DNA of 23,597 bases from DATDPY01 sp964395765 (GCA_964395765.1 CAYNCU010000039.1:1-23597), one strand, 5' to 3'. Positions 13,780-22,204 are shown, counted from the stretch's first letter. Notes: generated by a model from the sequence alone, not told the origin. Numbers and translations: made by a program.

Positions 13780-16368
13780 GTGAAAAAAAACGAAACCATA
13801 CCGCCCCGCATTTTCCTCCGTTTCTTTCGGTGGTTCTGCCACCCGGCGCTGAGGGATTATATCGAAGGTGACCTGGTGGAATTATATAAGGAAAGAATTA
13901 AAACTAAAGGGAAACGGAGAGCGGACCTGAAATTCATGATCGATGTGATCCTGCTCTTCAGGCCCGGTATCATCCGGCCGTCGTCGAATAATCCTTTAAA
14001 CCAAACTGATTTGTTCAGGAATTATCTGAAAATCGCATGGAGGAATATGATGAAAAAGAAAATGTATTCCTTCCTCAACCTGGCCGGCCTTTCCACCGGC
14101 ATGGCCGTCGCCATCCTGATCGGATTATGGATTTATGATGAAGTTTCCTTCAACAAAAATTTTGAACAGCATGACCGTTTGGCCCAGGTCAACCTGTACC
14201 AGGCCCTGGGTGAATTGTCGGGTGTGGGCCAGACCGTTTCGGAACCTGAAGCTGAACCTTTCCGCACAACCTATGCCGCCGACTTCAAAGCCGTATCCCT
14301 GGTATCTCAGGATGGTGAATATCACACGCTTAAATCGGGCGATAAAAAAATATCCGGCCTGGGTCGCTGGGCGGAGGCTGAATTCCCGGAAATGTTTACC
14401 CTTGATATGATATCCGGCAGACGCCAGGCGCTGAAGGATCCTTCCACTTTGCTGATCAGTGAATCGCTGGCAAAGGCATTGTTCGGGGACAGCGATCCGA
14501 TGAGTAAAAGTATCCGGATCGATGACCGGTTTGATCTCCAGGTAGGGGGAGTCTACAGGGACTTTCCGGAAAATTGCACTTTTTCAGACACAAAGTTCTT
14601 ACTCCCCTGGATGAACCAGGAGAACTGGAGGAATAAGGTCACTGACTGGGATAATCATAACTGCGCACTGTTCGTTCAGCTGGCCGACAAGGTTGATCTC
14701 GATGCGGTTGCCGAAAAAGTTAGAAGGGCGCCTTCCTCCCATTTTACGGCCTGGACGGAAGAATACAGGCTTCAATCACTTAATAAGGTTCACTTATACA
14801 ATGAATATAAAAATGGAAAGGTAACAGGGGGCCGGATCGATTATGTGTGGATGTACGGATTGATCGGAATTTTCGTATTGCTCCTGGCCTGTATCAATTT
14901 CATGAACCTTTCTACGGCCCGCAGTGAACAACGGGCCCGGGAAGTCGGCATCCGAAAGACCGCCGGATCACAGAGGAGTCAGTTGATCTCCCAGTTCCTG
15001 ACGGAATCGGTACTCATGACGTTTATTGCACTGGTATTATCGATCCTTCTGGTGACTTTCACCCTGCCCTTTTTCAACCTTATCGCCGGAAAGCATATCG
15101 CGATGCCCTGGAACCTTCCCTGGTTCTGGTTCTGGACGTTAACCTTCACGTTATTCACCGGCATTCTGTCGGGAAGTTACCCGTCATTTTATCTTTCTGC
15201 ATTTAAACCGATCAGCGTGCTGAAAGGAAAACTCAAAACCGGTACTGCCGCAACGATTCCACGAAAAATCCTGGTTGTCGTTCAGTTTACGGTTTCCATT
15301 GCACTCATCATCGGCACGATGGTTGTTTTCAACCAGATCCAGTATGCCAAAGACAGGCCGGCCGGATTCGATCGCAGCGGATTGGTCACCGTATCGCTGA
15401 ATACCCCCCTCCTCTGGAACCATCTCGAAGCCATACGAAATGATCTTCTGAAAACCGGGGTGGTGGGCAATGTAGCCGCATCATCGCAATCCCCTGCGAA
15501 TTTCAACAACAATAACGGGATCGACTGGCCCGGGAAAGATCCCGGTTCCCAGATCTGGTTCAGGGATGTGGTTGTTACGCCGGAATACGGAAAAACCGTT
15601 GGATGGACCATCACACAGGGCAGGGATTTTTCCAGGGATTTTGTTTCCGATTCTTCAGCCGCCATATTGAACCAGGCTGCCGCTGATACCATGAACCTGA
15701 AAGATCCGATTGGTACCCCAATCACTTATTTCGGAAATAAATATACGGTGATCGGTATTGCAAAGGATATGCTCACCCAATCTCCCTACCGGCCTGAAGA
15801 GCCGGCTGCGTTTTTCATGAAAGGTTACTACGGATACATCATTATACGGATCAGGCCGGGGGCACCGGTACATGAGGCGCTGGCGGCAATGGAACCCGTA
15901 TTCAAAAAATATAACCCCGATTCGCCGTTTGAATATAAGTTTGTGGATGAGGAGTACGGGCATAAATTCGCCAACGAGGAACGCATCGGGAAACTGGCTG
16001 GTTTCTTCGCTTCACTGGCGATCTTCATTTCCTGCCTGGGAATTTTCGGGCTGGCGGCGTACACGGCCGAGCGCAGGAATAAGGAAATCGGGATCCGGAA
16101 AGTGCTGGGCGCTTCCATTGCCCACCTGTGGGGATTACTTTCCCGGGAATTCATTATACTGGTTACAATTTCCAGTGTAATCGCCATTCCGGTCGCGTTG
16201 TATTTCATGACTGGCTGGTTGAAAAATTACAGTTATCATGTAACGCTTACCTGGGAGGTATTCGGCGCAGCCGTTGCAGGAGCTGCAGTGATTACCATGA
16301 CAACGGTCAGTTACCAGGTGCTGAAAGCGGCATTTACCGATCCGGTCAGAAGCCTGAGAAGCGAATAA
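13780..16368 (+). CDS. permease-prefix FtsX/MacB-like ABC permease 4
   Basis: With the GTG at 13780 as start this is an 862-aa protein beginning MKKNETIPPRIFLRFF, which mirrors the first permease (MKKKEVRPPGIFLRFF) and leaves 8 bp after the previous stop. A GTG at 13768, overlapping that stop, is also possible. After the prefix come TM1 (about 95-117), TM2-TM4 (from about 356), TM5 (about 493-517) and TM6-TM8 (about 740-849). Coupling motifs are REVGIRKTAGS and KEIGIRKVLGAS. The second periplasmic domain carries GIDWPGK, YGKTVGW and GRDFSRDF, so it groups with permeases 1 and 2 although permease 3 lies between them. It ends DPVRSLRSE. No ATPase domain is present. Confidence 0.92.
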   Translation: MKKNETIPPRIFLRFFRWFCHPALRDYIEGDLVELYKERIKTKGKRRADLKFMIDVILLFRPGIIRPSSNNPLNQTDLFRNYLKIAWRNMMKKKMYSFLNLAGLSTGMAVAILIGLWIYDEVSFNKNFEQHDRLAQVNLYQALGELSGVGQTVSEPEAEPFRTTYAADFKAVSLVSQDGEYHTLKSGDKKISGLGRWAEAEFPEMFTLDMISGRRQALKDPSTLLISESLAKALFGDSDPMSKSIRIDDRFDLQVGGVYRDFPENCTFSDTKFLLPWMNQENWRNKVTDWDNHNCALFVQLADKVDLDAVAEKVRRAPSSHFTAWTEEYRLQSLNKVHLYNEYKNGKVTGGRIDYVWMYGLIGIFVLLLACINFMNLSTARSEQRAREVGIRKTAGSQRSQLISQFLTESVLMTFIALVLSILLVTFTLPFFNLIAGKHIAMPWNLPWFWFWTLTFTLFTGILSGSYPSFYLSAFKPISVLKGKLKTGTAATIPRKILVVVQFTVSIALIIGTMVVFNQIQYAKDRPAGFDRSGLVTVSLNTPLLWNHLEAIRNDLLKTGVVGNVAASSQSPANFNNNNGIDWPGKDPGSQIWFRDVVVTPEYGKTVGWTITQGRDFSRDFVSDSSAAILNQAAADTMNLKDPIGTPITYFGNKYTVIGIAKDMLTQSPYRPEEPAAFFMKGYYGYIIIRIRPGAPVHEALAAMEPVFKKYNPDSPFEYKFVDEEYGHKFANEERIGKLAGFFASLAIFISCLGIFGLAAYTAERRNKEIGIRKVLGASIAHLWGLLSREFIILVTISSVIAIPVALYFMTGWLKNYSYHVTLTWEVFGAAVAGAAVITMTTVSYQVLKAAFTDPVRSLRSE

Positions 16369-16400
16369 ATAGGTTAAATTTTAGTAAATCATATTAAATC

Positions 16401-17330
16401 ATGAATGAATCTATTGTTGAAACCAATAATTTAAATTTCAGCTATTCACGGAATTCATTTAATCTTGAAAATATTAATTTAAGAATTCAATCGGGTTCGA
16501 TTTACGGTTTTCTCGGTCCGAATGGCGCAGGAAAAACCACGACGATACGGTTGCTTCTCGGACTGCTCGTGCCTGATTTCGGAACCATTAATTTATTCGG
16601 AGAAATCCATTCGATACACTCGATAAAAAATTATTCGGATATAGGAGCCATGATCGAATCTCCTTCGCTTTATGATCACTTGTCCGGATATGATAACCTG
16701 GAAATTACAGGAAGAATCAAGAAGGTAGATAAAAAAAGAATTCTTGAAGTATTGGAAATTGTAAAACTGACCAATGCCGCGAATATTTCAGTAAAGAAAT
16801 ATTCAATGGGAATGAAACAAAGACTCGGTCTGGCTTTAGCCTTATTGTCGCATCCTAAATTACTGGTCCTGGATGAGCCTACCAACGGCCTTGATCCGCA
16901 GGGTATGATTGAGACAAGAGAATTGCTTATCCGCCTGAACAGGGAATATAAAACTACCATTTTGATTTCAAGCCACTTATTATCTGAAATCGAACGCCTG
17001 GTAACGCACCTGGGGATAATTAATCGGGGAAAAATGATTTTTCAGGGAACCATCGGTGAATTACAAAATCTTAAATCGGGAAATTCAAATATACGGATCG
17101 ATACGAGCGATAACCATCTTGCTTTCAAAATTATTGAAAAATTGTATCCCGTAAAGTTCAGTGAGAACGATATATTGGAAATTCAATATGCCGGAAGAGA
17201 ACAGGTTGCACTCCTTTGTAAATCCCTGATCGCCGGAGGCGTTGATATTTTTGATTTTCAGATTCAAAAGAACGATTTGGAAAAGTTATTTCTGGAATTA
17301 ACAAATAACACAAATGTCGCTACTCATTAG
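16401..17330 (+). CDS. ABC transporter ATP-binding protein, BcrA/LanF-type
   Basis: This 309-aa protein has a complete nucleotide-binding domain. Walker A is GPNGAGKT (39-46), the signature is YSMGMKQRL (134-142), Walker B is LLVLDEP (154-160), the D-loop GLD is at 163-165 and the H-loop His is at 192. The position normally held by the Q-loop glutamine carries Glu86 (MIESPSLYDHLSG). This 'E-loop' is known from lantibiotic-immunity (LanF) and bacitracin-resistance (BcrA) ATPases. A C-terminal roughly 90-residue domain is also as in those proteins. It powers the ABC-2 permease encoded next, whose gene overlaps it by 17 bp. It starts 32 bp after permease 4, and its DNA looks more AT-rich than the permeases around it. 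It may have been inserted into the array. Confidence 0.93.
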   Translation: MNESIVETNNLNFSYSRNSFNLENINLRIQSGSIYGFLGPNGAGKTTTIRLLLGLLVPDFGTINLFGEIHSIHSIKNYSDIGAMIESPSLYDHLSGYDNLEITGRIKKVDKKRILEVLEIVKLTNAANISVKKYSMGMKQRLGLALALLSHPKLLVLDEPTNGLDPQGMIETRELLIRLNREYKTTILISSHLLSEIERLVTHLGIINRGKMIFQGTIGELQNLKSGNSNIRIDTSDNHLAFKIIEKLYPVKFSENDILEIQYAGREQVALLCKSLIAGGVDIFDFQIQKNDLEKLFLELTNNTNVATH

Positions 17331-18084
17331 ATTATATTATACTGAAATAGTAAAATCGAAAAATACATTTGCTTTGTGGCTGACAATTATCGGGGCCGGA
17401 GTCATTCCTTTCGTATTATTCATAACCTATGCCTATAACTCGCAGATGTTTATCCCCGAATCCGGGATCAATCCCTGGAATGAGATTTTTTTAAGGTCGT
17501 TTAACGGAATCACCTTATTTACACCCCTGTTCATAATCCTTATTATCGGCCTGCTGTTTAATATAGAACAACGCTCCAATGCATGGAAACATTTATTTGT
17601 TCTTCCCGCATCGAAAGGCAGTATTTATACCAGTAAATATGTTTTCGTTTTTTCATTGGTTTTAGCTTACTATCTTTTATTCGCCCTATTAACCTGGGGA
17701 ACGGGTATCATTTTAGGGCTATATAAAAGCAACCTGGGTTTTCTGAAATATTCACCGGAATGGAATAAAATATTGAGATTCCTTTTCAAATTTTTTGTCG
17801 GAACACTCGGGATCATTGCTATCCATTTTTGGTTGAGCTTCAGATTGAAAAACCTGATTTCCAATTTGGGCATTGGATTGGCGGGAATTGCTTTTGCCAT
17901 TCTTTTGAACGGCAGCAAGGGGGGGCTTATTATATTATTCCCGTACTCATTCCCGATACTTATGTTGAATTATAAAGCCAATCCGGTTCATTTCTTTGAC
18001 AACTTTCATTATGTGAGCCTGATTTACTTTATCATTATTTCAGCTTTAAGCTATTACGATTTTACAAAAAAATTTAATGGATAA
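17314..18084 (+). CDS. ABC-2 family permease (LanE/BcrB-like)
   Basis: This 256-aa protein has about six membrane helices (near 20-41, 64-84, 108-137, 155-174, 184-200 and 232-248). The characteristic cytoplasmic loop after TM2, EQRSNAWKHLFVLPASKG (85-102), marks the ABC-2 permease family of bacitracin and lantibiotic transporters (PF12730-like). Its start codon lies inside the ATPase gene (17-bp overlap), a sign of translational coupling and of a two-component transporter. Known LanFEG systems have two different permeases; here only one is present, so it probably forms a homodimer, as in BcrAB-like systems. The likely role is removal of a membrane-active peptide or lipid-II-binding compound. 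The family assignment is secure, the substrate is not. Confidence 0.88.
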   Translation: MSLLIRLYYTEIVKSKNTFALWLTIIGAGVIPFVLFITYAYNSQMFIPESGINPWNEIFLRSFNGITLFTPLFIILIIGLLFNIEQRSNAWKHLFVLPASKGSIYTSKYVFVFSLVLAYYLLFALLTWGTGIILGLYKSNLGFLKYSPEWNKILRFLFKFFVGTLGIIAIHFWLSFRLKNLISNLGIGLAGIAFAILLNGSKGGLIILFPYSFPILMLNYKANPVHFFDNFHYVSLIYFIIISALSYYDFTKKFNG

Positions 18085-18149
18085 AATTGTATCAATATTA
18101 ATCATAGTGTGCTTTCATTATTTTACAGAAATGCTTTTAGGTAATTTAC

Positions 18150-20831
18150 ATGAATAAGTTTCAAAGCCTTCCTCCCGGATTGTTCCTCCGGTTCTTTCGC
18201 TGGTTCTGCCATGATGATCTGAAAGATTATGTCGAAGGCGATCTGATGGAACTTTATGAAGAGCGGAAAAAATCTTCAGGTAAAAGAAAAGCAGATATAA
18301 AATTTATTATTGATGTCCTTTTATTATTCAGACCGGGGATCATCCGGCCTTCTTCGAGATTCATAATAAACAACAACTTCGACATGTTCAGAAATTATTT
18401 TAAAACCGGGCTCCGTAATATCCTCCGGTACAAAGTATTCTCATTCATCAATATTTTCGGGCTCGCCACAGCCTTGTCAGTCTGCATGCTCATCATCATG
18501 ATGCTCGCCGACCAGGCCCGGTATGACCGTTTTAATGTGAAGCGTGACAGGATTTACAGGATTCTCACGGATACGGAAGGTTCAAAAATGCCCTATGCTA
18601 CCTCGCCTTTCCCGCTGGCGGATGCACTGAAATCAGGATATCCTTCCATAGAAGAAAGTGTAAACCTACGGCCCGGCGTCGGAGGGGAAGCCACTTTTGA
18701 CGGGAAGTCCGTGGCTATGGGCGGCTATTTCACAAGCCCTACGTTTTTCAGGATTTTCAGCTTCAACCTAACCGAGGGAAATAAGAATTCTGCATTGATG
18801 AAACCCAGATCGGTGATTCTGTCCATGAAGATGTCCCGAAAATTATTCGGTGACGAAAATCCTCTTGGGAAGACCATTTCATTTTCAGACCGGCAATTAT
18901 CCTATCCGTTAAATTATGACCAGGTGGGAGCGCCCCCGGTTTCCTGGGGGAATTTTACCATTACCGGCGTGATCGATGAATCCAGGTATAAATCGCACCT
19001 TGGATTTGACCTGCTGATGTCCTCTTCTACTTTGCCCATCCTGTATGCTGACAGTTTGGTAAATGATCAATCCAACGACTGGGAAGATTATTACATGACC
19101 TACACCTATGTGCTGATGTCTCCCGGGAAAGACCAGGCTGATTTGTCATCGGCGCTCCGTGCTTTGGTGACAAAAAAATATGGGGATATCCCTTCAGCCC
19201 AGGTGAAAGGGCTGAAGCTTTTATCACAGAACCTGAGCGATGTTCAGATGCATCTGTACGCCAACGATACCAATAACCGGCTACCTGCGATCGGGTATTA
19301 TTTTCTCTATATCCTGGCTGCTGTCATTCTTTTCTCCGCTTGTCTGAATTATGTAAATCTTTCTGTTGCCAGGGCGCTGACGCGCGTAAAAGAAATCGGT
19401 ATTAGAAAAGTGACGGGAGCGGGGAGGAAATCACTGGTAGTCCAGTTTCTGAGTGAATCGGTAATTACTTCCCTGCTTGCCCTTGGCCTGGCTATAGGAA
19501 TGGTAATGTTGCTGCGCCAGGGATTCCTGCATTTGTGGCTTAATCAGTTCCTTCAATTCGAATTGCCTGATACTGTTTCGGTTTATCTGATCTTCCTGGC
19601 CTTCGCAATAGCCATCGGCCTTCTTGCAGGTTTTTATCCGTCTTTTTACCTGTCGAAGTTTCAGCCGATCAAAGGATTGAAAAACCATGACAGTCTTAAA
19701 CCCGGTATGCCCGGAATGCGAAAGGTGCTCAGCGTTATTCAATTTGTAGTTTCTCTTTTCTTTGTAATAACATCCATTCTCATTTTAAAACAATTCAGGC
19801 ATTATGCTCACTTCGACTATGGTTTTAATGCCGGAAATGTTGTTAATATCACGTTGCAGGGTCATGAAGCCGCGATGGTAAAAAATGAATTGAAGTCGAT
19901 TCCGGGGGTTGAAGATATATCTGCCTGTGATTTACTTCCTGCCGGAGGTATATCCAATGGAACTTCGGCCAGGAAGATGGGAAGCTCAGACGATTATACT
20001 TCCTTCCGGCTGATGAACGCAGACGGTGATTTTACCGGTAACCTTGGCATCCGACTGCTCGCCGGGAGGAATCTGCCCGATAACGATGCGCCGAAAAATA
20101 ATTATGTGCTTGTGAATGACGCAGCCGTAAAGAAATTCGGATATCAATATCCCGCGGATATGGTCGGCGAGATGCTGGAATCAAAATGGGGGGACCAGTT
20201 TCAGGTAATTGGTGTTGTTTCCGATTTTCAATTTGATCTTCCCATTAACCGGGAAAGACTAAACCCGTTAATCATCGGGTACAATCCTCAATCCTTTCGT
20301 TACCTTAATGTAAGAATTGCACCGGGAAGCGTTGCATCGACCATGAAAGCAATTAACAGCAAGTGGCAGCAAATCGATCCTTCCCATGCTATCCATTACC
20401 AATTTTATGACGACCGGCTGGCTTCCGTGGGCAGGGGTGTTTTCGACCTGGCTTCCGTGCTGAGTTTTATTGCTTTCCTGGCAACGGTCATTGCATGCCT
20501 TGGCCTGCTGGGAATGGCGATCTATTCGGTCGAACGAAGGACGAAAGAAGTAGCCATCCGGAAGGTGCTAGGAGCCATGGATTATGGAATTGCGGTATTA
20601 CTTTCAAAAGAATTTGTAAAAATCCTGGCCATCAGTGTTTGTCTCGGAACGCCTTTGAGTTACTTCATTAATAATTTATGGCTCCAAAGGCTACCCAACC
20701 GCGTCGGTTTCGGACCCGGCGTTATTTTGGCCGGATTAATTATCATCCTGGCATTGGGTTTTATTGCGATCGGTACCCAGACATTACAAGCTTCGAAACG
20801 GAATCCGGTGGATTCTTTGAAAATGGAGTAA
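18150..20831 (+). CDS. permease-prefix FtsX/MacB-like ABC permease 5
   Basis: At 893 aa this is the longest and most divergent permease of the set. The prefix is intact (PPGLFLRFFRWFCHDD, EGDLMELYEER, LLLFRPGIIRP), but Pro after the Cys-His pair is replaced by Asp. TM1 lies at about 97-121, the first periplasmic domain extends to about 380, TM2-TM4 start at about 383, TM5 is at about 523-547 and TM6-TM8 at about 770-880. Coupling motifs are KEIGIRKVTGAG and KEVAIRKVLGA. The tail is NPVDSLKME. It lies 65 bp after the ABC-2 gene, so it may be read from the same transcript or have a weak promoter of its own. Its body resembles neither the 1/2/4 subgroup nor permease 3 closely. Confidence 0.92.
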   Translation: MNKFQSLPPGLFLRFFRWFCHDDLKDYVEGDLMELYEERKKSSGKRKADIKFIIDVLLLFRPGIIRPSSRFIINNNFDMFRNYFKTGLRNILRYKVFSFINIFGLATALSVCMLIIMMLADQARYDRFNVKRDRIYRILTDTEGSKMPYATSPFPLADALKSGYPSIEESVNLRPGVGGEATFDGKSVAMGGYFTSPTFFRIFSFNLTEGNKNSALMKPRSVILSMKMSRKLFGDENPLGKTISFSDRQLSYPLNYDQVGAPPVSWGNFTITGVIDESRYKSHLGFDLLMSSSTLPILYADSLVNDQSNDWEDYYMTYTYVLMSPGKDQADLSSALRALVTKKYGDIPSAQVKGLKLLSQNLSDVQMHLYANDTNNRLPAIGYYFLYILAAVILFSACLNYVNLSVARALTRVKEIGIRKVTGAGRKSLVVQFLSESVITSLLALGLAIGMVMLLRQGFLHLWLNQFLQFELPDTVSVYLIFLAFAIAIGLLAGFYPSFYLSKFQPIKGLKNHDSLKPGMPGMRKVLSVIQFVVSLFFVITSILILKQFRHYAHFDYGFNAGNVVNITLQGHEAAMVKNELKSIPGVEDISACDLLPAGGISNGTSARKMGSSDDYTSFRLMNADGDFTGNLGIRLLAGRNLPDNDAPKNNYVLVNDAAVKKFGYQYPADMVGEMLESKWGDQFQVIGVVSDFQFDLPINRERLNPLIIGYNPQSFRYLNVRIAPGSVASTMKAINSKWQQIDPSHAIHYQFYDDRLASVGRGVFDLASVLSFIAFLATVIACLGLLGMAIYSVERRTKEVAIRKVLGAMDYGIAVLLSKEFVKILAISVCLGTPLSYFINNLWLQRLPNRVGFGPGVILAGLIIILALGFIAIGTQTLQASKRNPVDSLKME

Positions 20832-20833
20832 CA

Positions 20834-20932
20834 TTAACCGCGGAGGGCGCAGAATTACGCAAAGTTAAGGCTGAAATTTTTTTTTCTATCTCTCCATTTT
20901 CTATGCGCAATGCTGAATTCTCGGCGGTTTAA
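20834..20932. repeat. inverted-repeat intergenic element after the permease operon
   Basis: The left arm (20834-20864, ttaaccgcggagggcgcag then aattacgcaaag) and the right arm (20902-20932, tatgcgcaatgctgaattc then tcggcggtttaa) are imperfectly complementary around a T-rich centre (ttttttttt at about 20877-20885). It starts 2 bp after the stop codon of permease 5. Similar elements in Bacteroidota are dispersed and often border GxxExxY genes; here a GxxExxY remnant begins in the right arm. It may serve as a terminator by folding into a long hairpin. Confidence 0.6.
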
Positions 20933-21081
20933 TAATCCTGCTCTTCAAAATTATTTACAACCTGTTTGATTCCTTCAGTCAATCGCGACACGTTAAAATT
21001 CAATAATAATCCTACATTGCAACCCGTTATTTCAACTGCCTGCAATTGTTGTGTCGATTCTTTCAACGTAGTATTGATCGC
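20929..21081 (-). pseudogene. truncated GxxExxY-family remnant (C-terminal 50 codons)
   Basis: The minus strand is open for 50 codons before a TAA at 20929-20931. It encodes LKESTQQLQAVEITGCNVG followed by LLLNFNVSRLTEGIKQ and VVNNF. This matches the C-terminal end of GxxExxY proteins (a small PD-(D/E)XK-like family of unknown function). An in-frame stop (TGA, 21084-21082) closes the frame upstream and no start or N-terminal GxxExxY motif is seen, so it is a decayed fragment. Recognition is from memory of the family's ending and is fairly but not fully sure. Confidence 0.6.
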
Positions 21082-21084
21082 TCA

Positions 21085-21357
21085 AAAATATCCGCAAACC
21101 ACTGAAAAGAAATTTTATTGATATTAAGCTTTAAATATTTATGATTAACAATTCTTTAAAGCACATAAAAAATAAAAGTAACAGGATGGGCGACGGATTA
21201 ATAGTCTAAGTGAAAGACAATATGCGATTTATAAAATCAGAAATGTCAGGAATAAATTTTATAGCGGTTTTATTTTTATTTCCTGTTTTACCGGAATATT
21301 AATTTTATTCGAATACAATATTAATTGATAAACGATTTGATCTTTTATCGAAAAGGG
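21085..21357. other. AT-rich intergenic stretch, nothing recognised
   Basis: This stretch separates the GxxExxY remnant from the 3' end of the TMEM175 gene. It is AT-rich, has no open frame with a recognisable domain (a 26-codon frame at 21222-21302 is probably chance) and no clear hairpin terminator. It may contain decayed upstream parts of the GxxExxY gene, but I cannot align them. Confidence 0.4.
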
Positions 21358-21996
21358 TCACGTTTTGATATTGGCAATTGATTGCGCATCATCGTTACCA
21401 AAGTTGCATTTCCCGATTCCCATCAATTGGGCTGAACGATAAATCAGGTATACAATTATGGCAGCAAAGAACAGCAAGCTTATCCCTGGGATTAAAATAG
21501 CAATAAGAATACAAATAATATATAATCCATTCACAATAAGGTAAGTCCTGCGCTGTGATTTGTATGCCGGTTGTGAAAACTCATCGGAGGCCAATTGGGG
21601 ATTCCGTCGCAGATAAATAATTCCTAAAAATCCGGTCAGGTTGCACAGGATCAGGTTAATTCCGTAAATGACTACCGGAATGGATTGGAAAGGATACCTG
21701 CTCATCAGCGTGGTCGGGAAGGGCATAAAGCTGATGAATAGCAGGAATAAAATGTTAAGCCAGATCAATACGCCATCAACTTCCCTGATCAGACGGAAAG
21801 TATAATGATGAAAGACCCAGTACATCCCGATCAAAATAAAACTAAGCATATAAACACCGACCGAAGGCAACAGGGTGATCAGGTCGTCCGGCAAGTTGTT
21901 GTAGGTTACGGTCGGGATTTTTATGCTTAGTACCAACAAGGTGATTACGATGGCGATTACCCCGTCGCTGAATGATTCAAGCCTGGTTCTTTTCAT
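21358..21996 (-). CDS. TMEM175-family (DUF1211) membrane protein, putative potassium channel
   Basis: This 212-aa protein starts with the family signature R-x3-FSDGV-x-AI (Arg5, then FSDGVIAI at 9-16) on the first helix, and has six hydrophobic segments (about 9-28, 44-66, 76-95, 105-127, 150-168 and 170-187). Bacterial TMEM175 proteins are tetrameric potassium-permeable leak channels in the cytoplasmic membrane that differ from classical K+ channels by lacking a selectivity-filter loop. Length and topology fit the bacterial single-repeat form. It is transcribed against the permease operon. It stands alone, with 384 bp of repeat-containing DNA upstream. Confidence 0.88.
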   Translation of the reverse strand: MKRTRLESFSDGVIAIVITLLVLSIKIPTVTYNNLPDDLITLLPSVGVYMLSFILIGMYWVFHHYTFRLIREVDGVLIWLNILFLLFISFMPFPTTLMSRYPFQSIPVVIYGINLILCNLTGFLGIIYLRRNPQLASDEFSQPAYKSQRRTYLIVNGLYIICILIAILIPGISLLFFAAIIVYLIYRSAQLMGIGKCNFGNDDAQSIANIKT

Positions 21997-22035
21997 GAGG
22001 ATTTGAAATTATATATTTTATAAATCGAATTCAAT

Positions 22036-22072
22036 GGCCACGAAGCCTACAAGATAGGAAGAGACACTAAGA
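22036..22072. repeat. 'ggccacgaag...gacactaag' dispersed intergenic repeat
   Basis: The stretch tggccacgaagcctacaaga and the following gacactaag resemble a repeat type common in Bacteroidota intergenic DNA, built from cacgaag/cactaag motifs. It lies in the upstream region of the TMEM175 gene. Its function is unknown and the assignment is from memory of similar sequence. Confidence 0.35.
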
Positions 22073-22075
22073 AAA

Positions 22076-22117
22076 CAATATTCAATATTCAATATCCAAT
22101 ATCCAATATCCAATATC
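22076..22117. repeat. heptamer tandem repeat (caatatY) x6
   Basis: Six uninterrupted copies of a 7-bp unit are present: two caatatt followed by four caatatc, an exact 42 bp. Short repeats of this kind can change copy number by slippage. They lie about 80-120 bp upstream of the TMEM175 start on the minus strand, outside coding sequence. Confidence 0.85.
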
Positions 22118-22204
22118 TTCAACGTGTGTATAATTCAGGGATGAGGTAAGGCGGCAGAAAGCTTTTTGTTGATTCATAACCTGCAAAATACGAAAATTAA
22201 AATT

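Noticed and set aside
15282..15725. 147-codon minus-strand frame inside permease 4
   Set aside because: It is an antisense shadow of a conserved permease region, without a domain of its own.
16401..17330. The BcrA/LanF-type ATPase as the energy source for the five FtsX permeases
   Set aside because: Its gene overlaps an ABC-2 permease of the matching type, and its E-loop and C-terminal extension belong to that family rather than to the LolD/MacB ATPases that work with FtsX folds. It is not excluded, only unlikely.
21222..21302. 26-codon plus-strand frame in the AT-rich gap
   Set aside because: It is too short, in low-complexity AT-rich DNA, with no start signal or conserved feature.
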